Shown here in pieces: positions 44,197-52,387 of a DNA stretch of 64,000 nt (positions within the stretch are counted from its first letter, which is position 1; the number at the start of each line of letters is the position of its first letter). The stretch is from contig JASSUH010000001.1 of assembly GCA_031963445.1 (NCBI GenBank), positions 1,054,001 to 1,118,000 on the forward strand. The letters are read 5' to 3'. Position numbers and translations under genes: made by a program. The notes beneath the pieces were generated by a model. That model was not told the origin of the DNA. It did not search any database and saw only the letters and a list, made by a program, of their open reading frames with translations. This DNA comes from JASSUD01 sp031963445 (GTDB lineage Bacteria > Pseudomonadota > Gammaproteobacteria > Burkholderiales > Burkholderiaceae).

Positions 44197-45591
44197 ATGG
44201 AACCGCTTCGACTCTACAATACCCTTGCGCGTTGCAAGCAAATCTTTGTGCCCCTTAAGCCCCAGCAAGTTCACATGTATGTGTGTGGCATGACGGTGTA
44301 TGACTTTTGTCATCTCGGCCACGCACGCGTGATGGTGGTGTTTGATATGGTGCAACGCTGGTTGCGCCAACTTGGCTATCAAGTTACTTATGTTCGTAAC
44401 ATTACGGATATTGATGACAAAATTATTCGACGTGCGTTGGAAAATGGAGAAAGCATTGCTACGCTGACAGAGCGTTTTATCCAGGCTATGCACGAAGACG
44501 CTGATGCGCTAGGTGTGGCTCGCCCCGATTCTGAACCGCGTGCCACTGAGTTTGTTGAGCCGATGCTGAAGATGATCGAGGCCTTAGAAAAAAATGGCTA
44601 TGTCTATCAAGCAGAGGATGGCGATGTGCTCTATGCCGTGCGTAAATTTGCTGAATACGGCAAACTCTCTGGCCGATCATTAGATGATTTGCGCGCGGGC
44701 GAGCGAGTCGCAGTCAATGACGCGAAGAAAGACCCATTAGACTTCGTGCTATGGAAGCGTACCAAACCCACTGAGCCGCTGGATGCGGGTTGGGACTCAA
44801 AATGGGGACGTGGGCGGCCTGGTTGGCATATTGAATGCTCAGCCATGAGCAATGCCTTGTTGGGCGAGCAGTTTGATATTCACGGTGGTGGCCAGGACTT
44901 ACAGTTCCCTCATCACGAAAATGAAATTGCCCAAAGTGAGGGTGCGCATGGCCATCCTTTCGTTAACTATTGGATGCACAACGGTTATGTGCAGGTCGAT
45001 AGTGAGAAGATGTCCAAGTCGCTGGATAACTTCCGCACGATTCGTGCGGTACTTGAAAGTTTTGATGCCGAAGTGGTGCGTTTTTTCATTCTGCGTGCCC
45101 ATTACCGCAGCCCACTCAACTATAGCGATGCCCATCTGGAAGATGCGCAGCAAGCATTAACGCGTCTTTACACTGCACTTAAAAATACCGCGCCTGATAC
45201 CTCGGCATTGGATTGGACAGAGTCATATGCACAGCGCTTTCACAATGCGATGAACGATGACTTTAATACGGCAGTGGCCGTCGCCGTGTTGTTTGAATTG
45301 GCCTCAGAGGTCAATAAGCAACATAGCGCAGCATTGGCTCGGCAATTAAAAGGATTAGCTAACTTGCTTGGCTTGCTGGGTCGTGAGCCGGCCGATTTCT
45401 TGCAAAAGAAACTGACTGACTCGAGCTCGACACTAGATGCTACAGCGATCGAAGCGAGCATTAATGCTCGCGAGCAGGCACGACTTGCAAAAAACTATGC
45501 TGCAGCAGACCGTATTCGTGCCGAACTTCTTAACGCTGGCGTCGTCTTGGAAGACAAGGTTGACGGTGCCACTGAATGGCGTCGCATTTAA
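44197..45591 (+). CDS. cysS: cysteinyl-tRNA synthetase
   Basis: Class I synthetase charging tRNA-Cys. 464 aa from ATG 44197 (MEPLRLYNTLARCKQIFVP), the family N-terminus; the frame is open to TTG 44092 but those residues are not family-like. Motifs: YVCGMTVYD with a zinc cysteine, HLGHAR (HIGH), WHIECSAMS, FPHHENEIAQSEG, and KMSKSLDN (KMSKS). Next to the DNA glycosylase gene, whose ATG overlaps the cysS stop (TAATG). Confidence 0.97.
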   Translation: MEPLRLYNTLARCKQIFVPLKPQQVHMYVCGMTVYDFCHLGHARVMVVFDMVQRWLRQLGYQVTYVRNITDIDDKIIRRALENGESIATLTERFIQAMHEDADALGVARPDSEPRATEFVEPMLKMIEALEKNGYVYQAEDGDVLYAVRKFAEYGKLSGRSLDDLRAGERVAVNDAKKDPLDFVLWKRTKPTEPLDAGWDSKWGRGRPGWHIECSAMSNALLGEQFDIHGGGQDLQFPHHENEIAQSEGAHGHPFVNYWMHNGYVQVDSEKMSKSLDNFRTIRAVLESFDAEVVRFFILRAHYRSPLNYSDAHLEDAQQALTRLYTALKNTAPDTSALDWTESYAQRFHNAMNDDFNTAVAVAVLFELASEVNKQHSAALARQLKGLANLLGLLGREPADFLQKKLTDSSSTLDATAIEASINAREQARLAKNYAAADRIRAELLNAGVVLEDKVDGATEWRRI

Positions 45592-46238
45592 TGATTAAGC
45601 CAACGCTTGTACCCGCTATAGATTGCCCAGCTTATTGGGCTGATGCTTGCGCTGATTTAATGCGGCGTGATCGAATTTTAAAAAAACTGATTCCGCAATT
45701 TGGCCAAGTGCATTTGATCAGCCGGGGTGAGCCATTCGTCACGCTGGCGCGCTCGATTGTTGGCCAGCAAATCTCGGTCAAAGCCGCGCAATCCGTCTGG
45801 CAGCGAGTTGAGCAAGCGTGTGAAACGTTTGTGCCTGCGCGCGTTTTAGAGGTGGGTTACGAGAAGTTAGCCACATGCGGGCTTTCTAAAAGAAAAGCGG
45901 AATACATTTTGGATTTAGCCAAGCATTTTGCTTCGGATGCGTTGCACGTAGACGCATGGAGCACGATGGATGATGAAGCGGTTATCTCGGATCTGACGCA
46001 AATCCGCGGCATTGGCCGTTGGACGGCAGAAATGTTTCTTATTTTTAATCTGCTCAGACCCGATGTTTTGCCGCTTGACGATTTAGGATTGATGCGTGCT
46101 ATCAGCATTAATTATTTTAGTGGTGAACCTGTAACCCGTAGTGAAGCACGCGAAGTCGCTGCAAATTGGGCACCTTGGCGTACAGTTGCAACTTGGTATT
46201 TATGGCGCAGTCTCGAACCACTGCCAGTCTCTTATTAG
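45591..46238 (+). CDS. DNA-3-methyladenine glycosylase II (HhH-GPD)
   Basis: Removes alkylated bases from DNA to begin base excision repair. 215 aa from ATG 45591, which overlaps the cysS stop; ATG 45576 inside cysS is the alternative. The helix-hairpin-helix and catalytic aspartate region reads LTQIRGIGRWTAEMFLIF...VLPLDDLGLMRA. The N-terminal TLARSIVGQQISVKAAQSVW is conserved. The TAG stop lies in the left end of an A-type palindrome. Confidence 0.93.
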   Translation: MIKPTLVPAIDCPAYWADACADLMRRDRILKKLIPQFGQVHLISRGEPFVTLARSIVGQQISVKAAQSVWQRVEQACETFVPARVLEVGYEKLATCGLSKRKAEYILDLAKHFASDALHVDAWSTMDDEAVISDLTQIRGIGRWTAEMFLIFNLLRPDVLPLDDLGLMRAISINYFSGEPVTRSEAREVAANWAPWRTVATWYLWRSLEPLPVSY

Positions 46239-46343
46239 AGCCTGTTTAGGCTTTCCCTGACGCCCTCGCGCCGCCTTGCCGTACGTGTCTTGTACTGTCT
46301 GCGGCGGCGCGAGACCACCAGGAAAACCCTAGCCAGGCTCTAA
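46235..46343. repeat. dispersed palindromic element family A, copy 8
   Basis: TTAGAGCCTGTTTAGG to CCTAGCCAGGCTCTAA with well-paired arms CCCTCGCGCCGCC and GGCGGCGCGAG. It is among the best-preserved A copies and resembles the first copy of the array at 31057. Its left end contains the stop of the DNA glycosylase gene. Confidence 0.92.
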
Positions 46344-46391
46344 AACAGGCTCTAATTAATAGTGGTTTAGGCTCTCCCTGGCTGCTTTCTT
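46344..46391. repeat. two truncated family A ends before accA
   Basis: AACAGGCTCTAA at 46344-46355 is a bare right end. AGTGGTTTAGGCTCTCCCTG at 46361-46380 is a left end of the 31169-type and breaks off just before the accA start. These look like leftovers of a tandem array reduced by deletion. Confidence 0.75.
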
Positions 46392-46416
46392 ATTCATGAC
46401 CAATGAATCACTAGCA

Positions 46417-47388
46417 ATGAAAACTACCTTTTTAGACTTTGAAGGTCCAATTGCCGAACTTGAGGCAAAAATCGAAGAATTACGTTTTGTACAAGATGAT
46501 TCGGTTATTGATATTTCTAAAGAAGTTGATCTGCTTTCACAAAAAAGCCGACAACTGACGAAAGATTTATACGCCAAGCTAACGCCGGCGCAAGTGGTGC
46601 AGATTGCACGGCATCCGCAGCGCCCGTATACGCTGGACTACATCAGTGAGATGTTTACTGATTTCCATGAATTGCATGGAGATCGCTCGTTTGCTGATGA
46701 TCTTTCAATTATCGGTGGCATGGCTCGTTTTAATGGCCATCCATGCATGGTGATTGGGCATCAAAAAGGGCGTGATACCAAAGAGCGCGCAGCGCGCAAT
46801 TTTGGTATGTCGCGCCCAGAAGGGTACCGTAAGGCAGAGCGCTTAATGCGCTTGGCTGAAAAATTTAGCTTGCCGATTTTTACTTTTGTCGACACTCCCG
46901 GTGCTTATCCAGGCATTGATGCCGAAGAGCGTGGCCAATCTGAAGCCCTTGGCCGCAATCTTTATGTGATGGCTGAGCTAGCTACGCCAATTATCTCAAC
47001 CATCATTGGTGAGGGCGGCTCAGGCGGCGCGCTTGCCATTGCGGTCGCGGATAATGTGGTGATGTTGCAATACTCGATCTACTCGGTGATCTCGCCAGAA
47101 GGCTGCGCCTCTATCCTTTGGAAAAGCGCGAAAAAAGCCTCAGAAGCAGCCGAAGCATTGGGTCTCACTGCAACTCGTCTAAAAGCGTTGGGCTTGATCG
47201 ACAAAATTGTCAATGAACCTCTTGGCGGTGCTCAGCGCGACCCGAAAGGCATGGCAGCGACGCTTAAGCGCGCACTTGCAGATAGCCTGCGCCAATTCCA
47301 GCAAATGAGCGTGCCTGAATTGCGCGCGCGTCGTTTTGAGCGATTAATGAGCTATGGCAAGTTTAAGGAAATTAGTCCCGCAAGCTAA
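46417..47388 (+). CDS. accA: acetyl-CoA carboxylase carboxyltransferase subunit alpha
   Basis: Part of the carboxyltransferase that transfers CO2 from biotin to acetyl-CoA for malonyl-CoA synthesis. 323 aa from ATG 46417 (MKTTFLDFEGPIAELEAKIE), the family start; ATG 46396 is in frame. Neither has a good Shine-Dalgarno. Conserved segments RHPQRPYTLDYI, FVDTPGAYPGIDAEERGQSE and GEGGSGGALAIAVAD are intact. Its 3' end overlaps tilS by about 35 bp. Confidence 0.96.
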   Translation: MKTTFLDFEGPIAELEAKIEELRFVQDDSVIDISKEVDLLSQKSRQLTKDLYAKLTPAQVVQIARHPQRPYTLDYISEMFTDFHELHGDRSFADDLSIIGGMARFNGHPCMVIGHQKGRDTKERAARNFGMSRPEGYRKAERLMRLAEKFSLPIFTFVDTPGAYPGIDAEERGQSEALGRNLYVMAELATPIISTIIGEGGSGGALAIAVADNVVMLQYSIYSVISPEGCASILWKSAKKASEAAEALGLTATRLKALGLIDKIVNEPLGGAQRDPKGMAATLKRALADSLRQFQQMSVPELRARRFERLMSYGKFKEISPAS

Positions 47389-48838
47389 AGTAGGGACTGA
47401 GGCTGTATTAACCTCAGTCCGTGCAGCGCTTATGCAATACGGGCAGTCAAAAAAGCTTGCGATAGCTTTTAGCGGCGGTCTGGATTCAGCTGTTTTATTG
47501 CATGCAGTGGTAGCTTGTGTAGGTGCTGCACGTTGCGTTGTTTTCCATATCCATCACGGCTTAAGTCCGCACGCTGATGCGTGGCTCGCGCATTGTGCGA
47601 CGAGCGCGCAAGCCTTAGATGTCGCGTTTGACGCACGTTGCGTCAAGGTTCAGGGAATGGCCGAGCGCGGACTTGAAGCCGCTGCACGCGAGGCGCGCTA
47701 CGCTGCGCTTGACGAGCTATGCGAAGCCCATGCGACAGATTTATTACTGCTTGCGCATCATGCTGATGATCAAGCGGAAACCGTCCTTTTGCAATTATTG
47801 CGAGGAGCCGGCTCAGCAGGATTAGCGGCAATGCCATTGCAAAGCCATAGCGTGCAGGGTGAAGTGAAGCGACTACGCCCATTGCTTGCAGTGCCGCGTG
47901 CAGCACTTGAGGCTTATGCAGCGCAGCATACGCTGCAGTGGGTGGAGGATGAAAGTAATCAAGACCCACACTATGCACGCAATGCATTGCGGCATATCGT
48001 TTTACCTGCCCTTGAAAAATATTTTCCCGCGTATCGTAAAACGCTTGCCCGTACTGCTCGGCATGCAGCAGATACACAGCAATTGCTCGATGAGCTAGCT
48101 GCGCTCGACTTACCCTCCGTTTTACATCCTGCCTCAACACCAGTAATGCACTGCAATCACTTAAGTGATTGCGGGCTAGCGTGGCCTGCTGTGCGCGAAT
48201 TATTAAATGCGCACCCACCGCGGGTAACGAACTTAATCCGTTATTGGATGCGTCAATTAAAGGTACCCACTGCATCGAGCGCTTGGCTTGATAATCTATT
48301 ACGGCAGTTGCAACAGCATCGAATCGGTCAAACGTTGCGCATGGAGCATGCTGGCTATCGATTGTGTGCTTATCGTGAGCGTATTTGGTGGGAGACGATG
48401 ACAAGTAGCCAGCTTGCCTTGAGTTCCACGCATGATGATCAACCTGGTCGCGTCGATGCTGAGTTAAGCGTGTTGCATTGGTCTGGTGAAACCGCTTGGC
48501 ATTTGCCGCATTGGAACGGAACACTTCGGTTTGTTCCCGCTAATGCAGAAGATTCAGCTAGCGTATCAGCCGCATTATTAAGCTCGGCTCTTCTATCCGC
48601 ACGCGAGCGCCAAGGGGGTGAGCATTTGCGTCAGACTCGAGGTGGCCGAAACCGTACCTTGAAAAATCTGTTTCAAGAAGCAGAAATTCCTGTCTGGCAA
48701 CGTGAGGTGCCTTTGATTTATCTTGGGCAGCGGCTGCTGTTTGTCCCGCATCTGGGACTGAATAAGGGGCTAGAGCACGATGCTGAGATAAACAGCGAGC
48801 AACGCTTTTGTCTGATTTGGCAAGAAGATAAGCAATAG
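47354..48838 (+). CDS. tilS: tRNA(Ile)-lysidine synthase
   Basis: Converts C34 of tRNA-Ile(CAU) to lysidine so that it reads AUA. 494 aa. The N-type ATP pyrophosphatase P-loop FSGGLDSAVLLH is at about residue 40, followed by LLLAHHADDQAETVLLQLLRG and PLLAVPRA; the C-terminal substrate domain ends with RTLKNLFQEAEIPVWQREVPL. Starts inside accA, as in Burkholderia, implying translational coupling. Confidence 0.95.
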   Translation: MASLRKLVPQAKVGTEAVLTSVRAALMQYGQSKKLAIAFSGGLDSAVLLHAVVACVGAARCVVFHIHHGLSPHADAWLAHCATSAQALDVAFDARCVKVQGMAERGLEAAAREARYAALDELCEAHATDLLLLAHHADDQAETVLLQLLRGAGSAGLAAMPLQSHSVQGEVKRLRPLLAVPRAALEAYAAQHTLQWVEDESNQDPHYARNALRHIVLPALEKYFPAYRKTLARTARHAADTQQLLDELAALDLPSVLHPASTPVMHCNHLSDCGLAWPAVRELLNAHPPRVTNLIRYWMRQLKVPTASSAWLDNLLRQLQQHRIGQTLRMEHAGYRLCAYRERIWWETMTSSQLALSSTHDDQPGRVDAELSVLHWSGETAWHLPHWNGTLRFVPANAEDSASVSAALLSSALLSARERQGGEHLRQTRGGRNRTLKNLFQEAEIPVWQREVPLIYLGQRLLFVPHLGLNKGLEHDAEINSEQRFCLIWQEDKQ

Positions 48839-48842
48839 AGTA

Positions 48843-49015
48843 GCGGCTTATAAGAACCTGTTCACGATCTTTTAAGAGTCCACTCTAGGTCTTTTAGAAG
48901 ACTCAATAGACGCTGTTGATGTACGCGTTGGGGTGACGAAGGAACCCCAACATGACTACCGATAGCCTCTCAAATCTCTCCTCTTTGAGATCATGAGCAG
49001 GTTCTTATAAGCCGC
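48843..49015. repeat. dispersed palindromic element family B, copy with extended arms
   Basis: The arms GCGGCTTATAAGAACCTGTT (from 48843) and the matching AACAGG-like end AGCAGGTTCTTATAAGCCGC (to 49015) pair over more than 25 bp with two mismatches. The core GTTGGGGTGACGAAGGAACC is asymmetric, and the opposite core arm is missing. Lies between tilS and lysC. Confidence 0.85.
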
Positions 49016-49224
49016 GACTTAATTTTTTGCGTGTAGGTACGCTTAATTTTTATCTACGCTTATGTACACTGCTGCTTCTGTGCTTGAAATTGCAGAGGTT
49101 CCTAAAGCAGACAGCAATGAAAGAACGTACTACAGAAAAAACAACAAGAAACGAGTCGGCTATACGCTGTTCGTTTTTACTGCCGGTAACCCAATAGATT
49201 TTTAAGGAGTTGCAAAAAAGGATT

Positions 49225-50475
49225 ATGGCACTCATCGTACATAAATACGGCGGCACTTCAATGGGCTCAATCGAGCGCATTAAAAAAGTGGCGCAGCGTG
49301 TAGCTAAATGGCATGCAGCAGGGCATCAATTACTGATTGTGCCCTCAGCGATGTCCGGCGAGACAAACCGACTATTAGGGCTGGCTCATGAATTATCCGC
49401 CACGCCTTCGCCGCGTGAGCTTGACATGATTACCGCTACCGGTGAGCAAGTTAGCGTGGGTTTATTGGCCATTGCGTTGCAAGAAATGCAGCTAGATGCG
49501 GTGAGTTACACCGGTTGGCAAGTGCCAGTGAGAACCGATAGTGCATTCACCAAAGCGCTGATTCAAACCATCGACACTGCTCGCGTGCGACGTGATCTGG
49601 AAGCGGGCCGAATTGTGGTCGTCACTGGCTTTCAGGGGGTCGATGAAAATAACCATATCACGACTCTCGGCCGTGGCGGCTCTGATCTTTCAGCAGTGGC
49701 ATTAGCGGCTGTCTTGCAGGCTGACGAATGCTTAATCTATACCGATGTAGATGGCGTATATACGACCGATCCGCGGGTGGTAGAAGAGGCGCGTCGCTTA
49801 GACCGCATTACGTTTGAAGAAATGCTAGAAATGGCAAGCCTGGGCTCAAAAGTATTGCAAAGTCGCTCAGTTGAATTTGCTGGCAGATACCATCTAAAAA
49901 CGCGCGTACTCTCCAGTCTTACTGACCCAGCGATGTCGCTGGAAGAAGAAATGTGCTCCGGTACCTTAATCACTTTTGAAGAAGAAGAAACTATGGAAAA
50001 GGCGGTTATTTCTGGCATCGCTTTTCAGCGTGATGAAGCCCAAATCATGGTGCGCGGCGTACCTGACAAGCCTGGCATGGCCTATCAAATCTTAAACGAG
50101 ATTGCGCAAGCCAATATCGGCATCGATATGATCGTGCAAAACCAAAGCGTGCAAGGCGAAACGGACTTTACTTTTACCGTGAGCCGTAGCGACTATGCTC
50201 GCACCCTAGAAGTTTTGCAGGGAAAAGTAAAAGACAAAGTAGGGGCTAAGCAAATCCATGGCGATACCAAAGTCTCAAAAATCTCCGTCGTCGGTGTAGG
50301 CATGCGCACCCACGCAGGCGTCGCCAGCACTATGCTGCATGCTTTAGCGCAAAAAGAAATCAATGTGCGTTTAATCTCAACCTCAGAGATTAAAATTTCT
50401 GTATTAATTGACGAGGAATACACAGAGTTAGCCGTACGCGCACTGCATAAAGCTTTTGAGTTGGAGCAATCATAA
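49225..50475 (+). CDS. lysC: aspartate kinase
   Basis: Phosphorylates aspartate at the head of lysine, threonine, methionine and diaminopimelate synthesis. 416 aa from ATG 49225 (MALIVHKYGGTSMGS); the frame extends to a TTG at 49210. KYGGTSMGS, TTLGRGGSDLSAVALA and DVDGVYTTDPRVV form the kinase core; two C-terminal ACT domains (VRGVPDKPGMAYQILNEIA and VVGVGMRTHAGVASTMLHAL) serve feedback control. The stop TAA falls at the left end of a chimeric palindromic element. Confidence 0.96.
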   Translation: MALIVHKYGGTSMGSIERIKKVAQRVAKWHAAGHQLLIVPSAMSGETNRLLGLAHELSATPSPRELDMITATGEQVSVGLLAIALQEMQLDAVSYTGWQVPVRTDSAFTKALIQTIDTARVRRDLEAGRIVVVTGFQGVDENNHITTLGRGGSDLSAVALAAVLQADECLIYTDVDGVYTTDPRVVEEARRLDRITFEEMLEMASLGSKVLQSRSVEFAGRYHLKTRVLSSLTDPAMSLEEEMCSGTLITFEEEETMEKAVISGIAFQRDEAQIMVRGVPDKPGMAYQILNEIAQANIGIDMIVQNQSVQGETDFTFTVSRSDYARTLEVLQGKVKDKVGAKQIHGDTKVSKISVVGVGMRTHAGVASTMLHALAQKEINVRLISTSEIKISVLIDEEYTELAVRALHKAFELEQS

Positions 50476-50587
50476 GAATTTGTTTAGGTTCTACGAAGAT
50501 TGCCAAAGAATCGTAGGTTGGGGTGACGAAGGAACCCCAACATGACGGCCTTAAGGGTAATTTCTAGAGATTATGAACAGCCTCTAA
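50473..50587. repeat. chimeric A/B palindromic element
   Basis: The left end TAAGAATTTGTTTAGGTTCT is A-type, the centre TCGTAGGTTGGGGTGACGAA and GGAACCCCAACATGA is B-type, and the right end AGAGATTATGAACAGCCTCT is B-type. The left end contains the lysC stop codon. Confidence 0.8.
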
Positions 50588-50717
50588 AAAGAGTCGAATA
50601 AATTTGACCAAGCGAAGTCATTCAGCTATGATTCTGCCTTCGTATAAATTTTGCGTATACGCTATATCTCTATTCTGGTGCTAACAGAAAATTTGTATTG
50701 TTGGCCCTATCAAAATA

Positions 50718-50810
50718 GGAAACGTGGCCGAGAGGTTGAAGGTACTCCCCTGCTAAGGGAGCATGCGGCTTAAACCCGCATCGAGGGTTCGAATCCCTCC
50801 GTTTCCGCCA
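50718..50810 (+). tRNA. tRNA-Ser (anticodon GCT)
   Basis: 93 nt with encoded CCA. Acceptor arms GGAAACG and CGTTTCC, anticodon loop CTGCTAA with GCT at 50752-50754, a long variable arm (GCATGCGGCTTAAACCCGCA) as in class II tRNAs, and T arm GAGGGTTCGAATCCCTC. The adjacent integrase indicates that its 3' end serves as phage attachment site. Confidence 0.96.
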
Positions 50811-50825
50811 AAAAATCCCTTATAT
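50790..50825. other. probable prophage attachment site attL at tRNA-Ser 3' end
   Basis: The integrase gene ends only 25 bp beyond the tRNA. In tRNA-targeting tyrosine integrases the core is the T arm/acceptor 3' half, which the phage restores. The second copy (attR) would be at the right prophage end outside the window, so the exact core cannot be fixed. Confidence 0.6.
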
Positions 50826-50834
50826 TTCAACAGC

Positions 50835-52025
50835 TTATAAGCCTAAGTTGCTTTGCCTGGGACAGATTTGGGGCAAATTCGCTTCAAAACTCGATTCAAG
50901 CCGCGCCATTTCTAGGTCGTTTTGTGCGCCGTCTAGCCACTTTGCGTAGGTGCGCAGAAACATTTCAACACTGTGTCCAAGCTGTCGTGCGCAAAAAGCA
51001 GGGGTCATCCCAGCCATAAGCATCATCGTGGCATAAGTATGCCGCATATTGTAAGGGCGTCGATAGCGGATGCCCAGGCGCTTAAGGCATGGTTTCCAGT
51101 AGTTGAGCCGGAAGCCCTGCTCGTCCGTCCAAGGCTTATCATATCCGGGAACGAGCCATACATGCTCCCCGGTTATTCGTGTGTGTTTAGCTTGGCGGTT
51201 AATCGCTCCTAGTGCGCGGCTGTTGAGTAGCACGTCGCGCACCACGTTGGTTTTGGTGCTGCTTTTCTCTTCGCCCAACACTATTACTTCGGCGACGGTT
51301 AGTTTCTTGTTGTACAAGTCAACATTGGGCCAGCGCTGACCGCACACTTCTGATGTGCGTAAGCCGGTGAAGAACCATGCCTCGACCATGTTATAAATCT
51401 GCTCCGGGTAGTGATTTGCCATGTCGGCAATGATCGCTTCAGCCTCATCGCGGCTAAAGGGGTCGGGCGGCGGCTTTTGGTGTTTGGCGCGCGGTACCTC
51501 ATGGGCTGGGTTCTCGCGGATAATTTTATCTGATACAGCCAGGTCGAGCGCTTGACGAATGACCGACACGTAGTTGTTTACCGTCTTACCCGCCAAATCA
51601 GGCCGTTGCGCAATCCCTGTTAGCAGGTGGCTAAGCTTGAGCTCACGTAACGTTAGTGAGCCTACGGGCGTCTGTTTTTCTTTGTTAGCGATGGCTGTGT
51701 TCCAGAAACTGATTGCGTTTTTGTAGCCAGCTTTGGTTGATTTCTCGATGCTCTGCGCATCGAGCCACGTGTCAAGCCAGCTTTTCACCGTCAGCGGGTC
51801 GCTAGCCCCACTTTCAGGGAAATACTCGGCCATACTAAATGTGCCATGCCGTATCCGCTCGCGGATTTCTTGTGCAATGCGATGCGCATATTTCATATTC
51901 GCCGCTGTGGGTGACATCGGTGTGTCGTTAAGCTTTAATAATTCACGCTTGCGCTTGCCATCGAAAGTAAACGATAGTCTGATCGCGTTACCATGAATTT
52001 CTACGCCACTCCCTTTTTTACCCAT
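50835..52025 (-). CDS. int: phage tyrosine recombinase (integrase)
   Basis: 396 aa. N-terminal arm-binding domain of the DUF3596 type (GSGVEIHGNAIRLSFTFDGK), core-binding SAM-like domain about residues 70-175 (VKSWLDTWLDA, KTVNNYVSVIRQALDLAV), and the catalytic domain with Arg in TGLRTSEVCG, the R-H pair in NMRHTYAT (about residues 328-329), ARQLGHS and the nucleophile Tyr360 in FLRTYAKW. All key residues are present. Overlaps the excisionase gene upstream by about 25 bp. Confidence 0.96.
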   Translation of the reverse strand: MGKKGSGVEIHGNAIRLSFTFDGKRKRELLKLNDTPMSPTAANMKYAHRIAQEIRERIRHGTFSMAEYFPESGASDPLTVKSWLDTWLDAQSIEKSTKAGYKNAISFWNTAIANKEKQTPVGSLTLRELKLSHLLTGIAQRPDLAGKTVNNYVSVIRQALDLAVSDKIIRENPAHEVPRAKHQKPPPDPFSRDEAEAIIADMANHYPEQIYNMVEAWFFTGLRTSEVCGQRWPNVDLYNKKLTVAEVIVLGEEKSSTKTNVVRDVLLNSRALGAINRQAKHTRITGEHVWLVPGYDKPWTDEQGFRLNYWKPCLKRLGIRYRRPYNMRHTYATMMLMAGMTPAFCARQLGHSVEMFLRTYAKWLDGAQNDLEMARLESSFEANLPQICPRQSNLGL

Positions 52026-52213
52026 TGGTTAAACCCCTCGATTGATATATAAATCTCTCCGTCCCTTCGCCAGTATTCTCGGCGTTCAATCCATTTTCCA
52101 TCTTCGATTTTGCGTCTGATGGCTTTCTCCGTCAGCCCTGTCATAAGGGCGGCGAGAGGGATTTTGACGTAGGGGGCGGCAGCTACCTGGACAACCGTTT
52201 CGCGCATGGTCAT
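52001..52213 (-). CDS. xis: excisionase-like DNA-binding protein
   Basis: 70 aa, winged-helix/MerR-like fold suggested by VKIPLAALMTGLTEKAIRRKIEDGKWIERREYWR, split here as LAALMTGLTEKAIRRKIEDG and KWIERREYWRRDGEIYISIE, ending FNQWVKKGVA. AAGGGGG lies before ATG 52213. Its 3' end overlaps the int start, as expected for a directionality factor controlling excision. Confidence 0.85.
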   Translation of the reverse strand: MTMRETVVQVAAAPYVKIPLAALMTGLTEKAIRRKIEDGKWIERREYWRRDGEIYISIEGFNQWVKKGVA

Positions 52214-52387
52214 TTCCCCCTTACCCAGGCATTTGACAGTATGATGAAGCTTCTCTTATTCATGCTTTTCTCCTTTTCTCATCTGTATCTGAATCATAAT
52301 CATAAAAATCCTGGCAATTGGGCTGCCTTTGGGTTTTGGCCATTAAGCATGCTGCCATTTGGTTAATGAAGTAGGGATAACGCGTGA

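Noticed and set aside
47643..48524. 293-codon leftward frame inside tilS
   Set aside because: Shadow of the conserved tilS frame; no domain visible.
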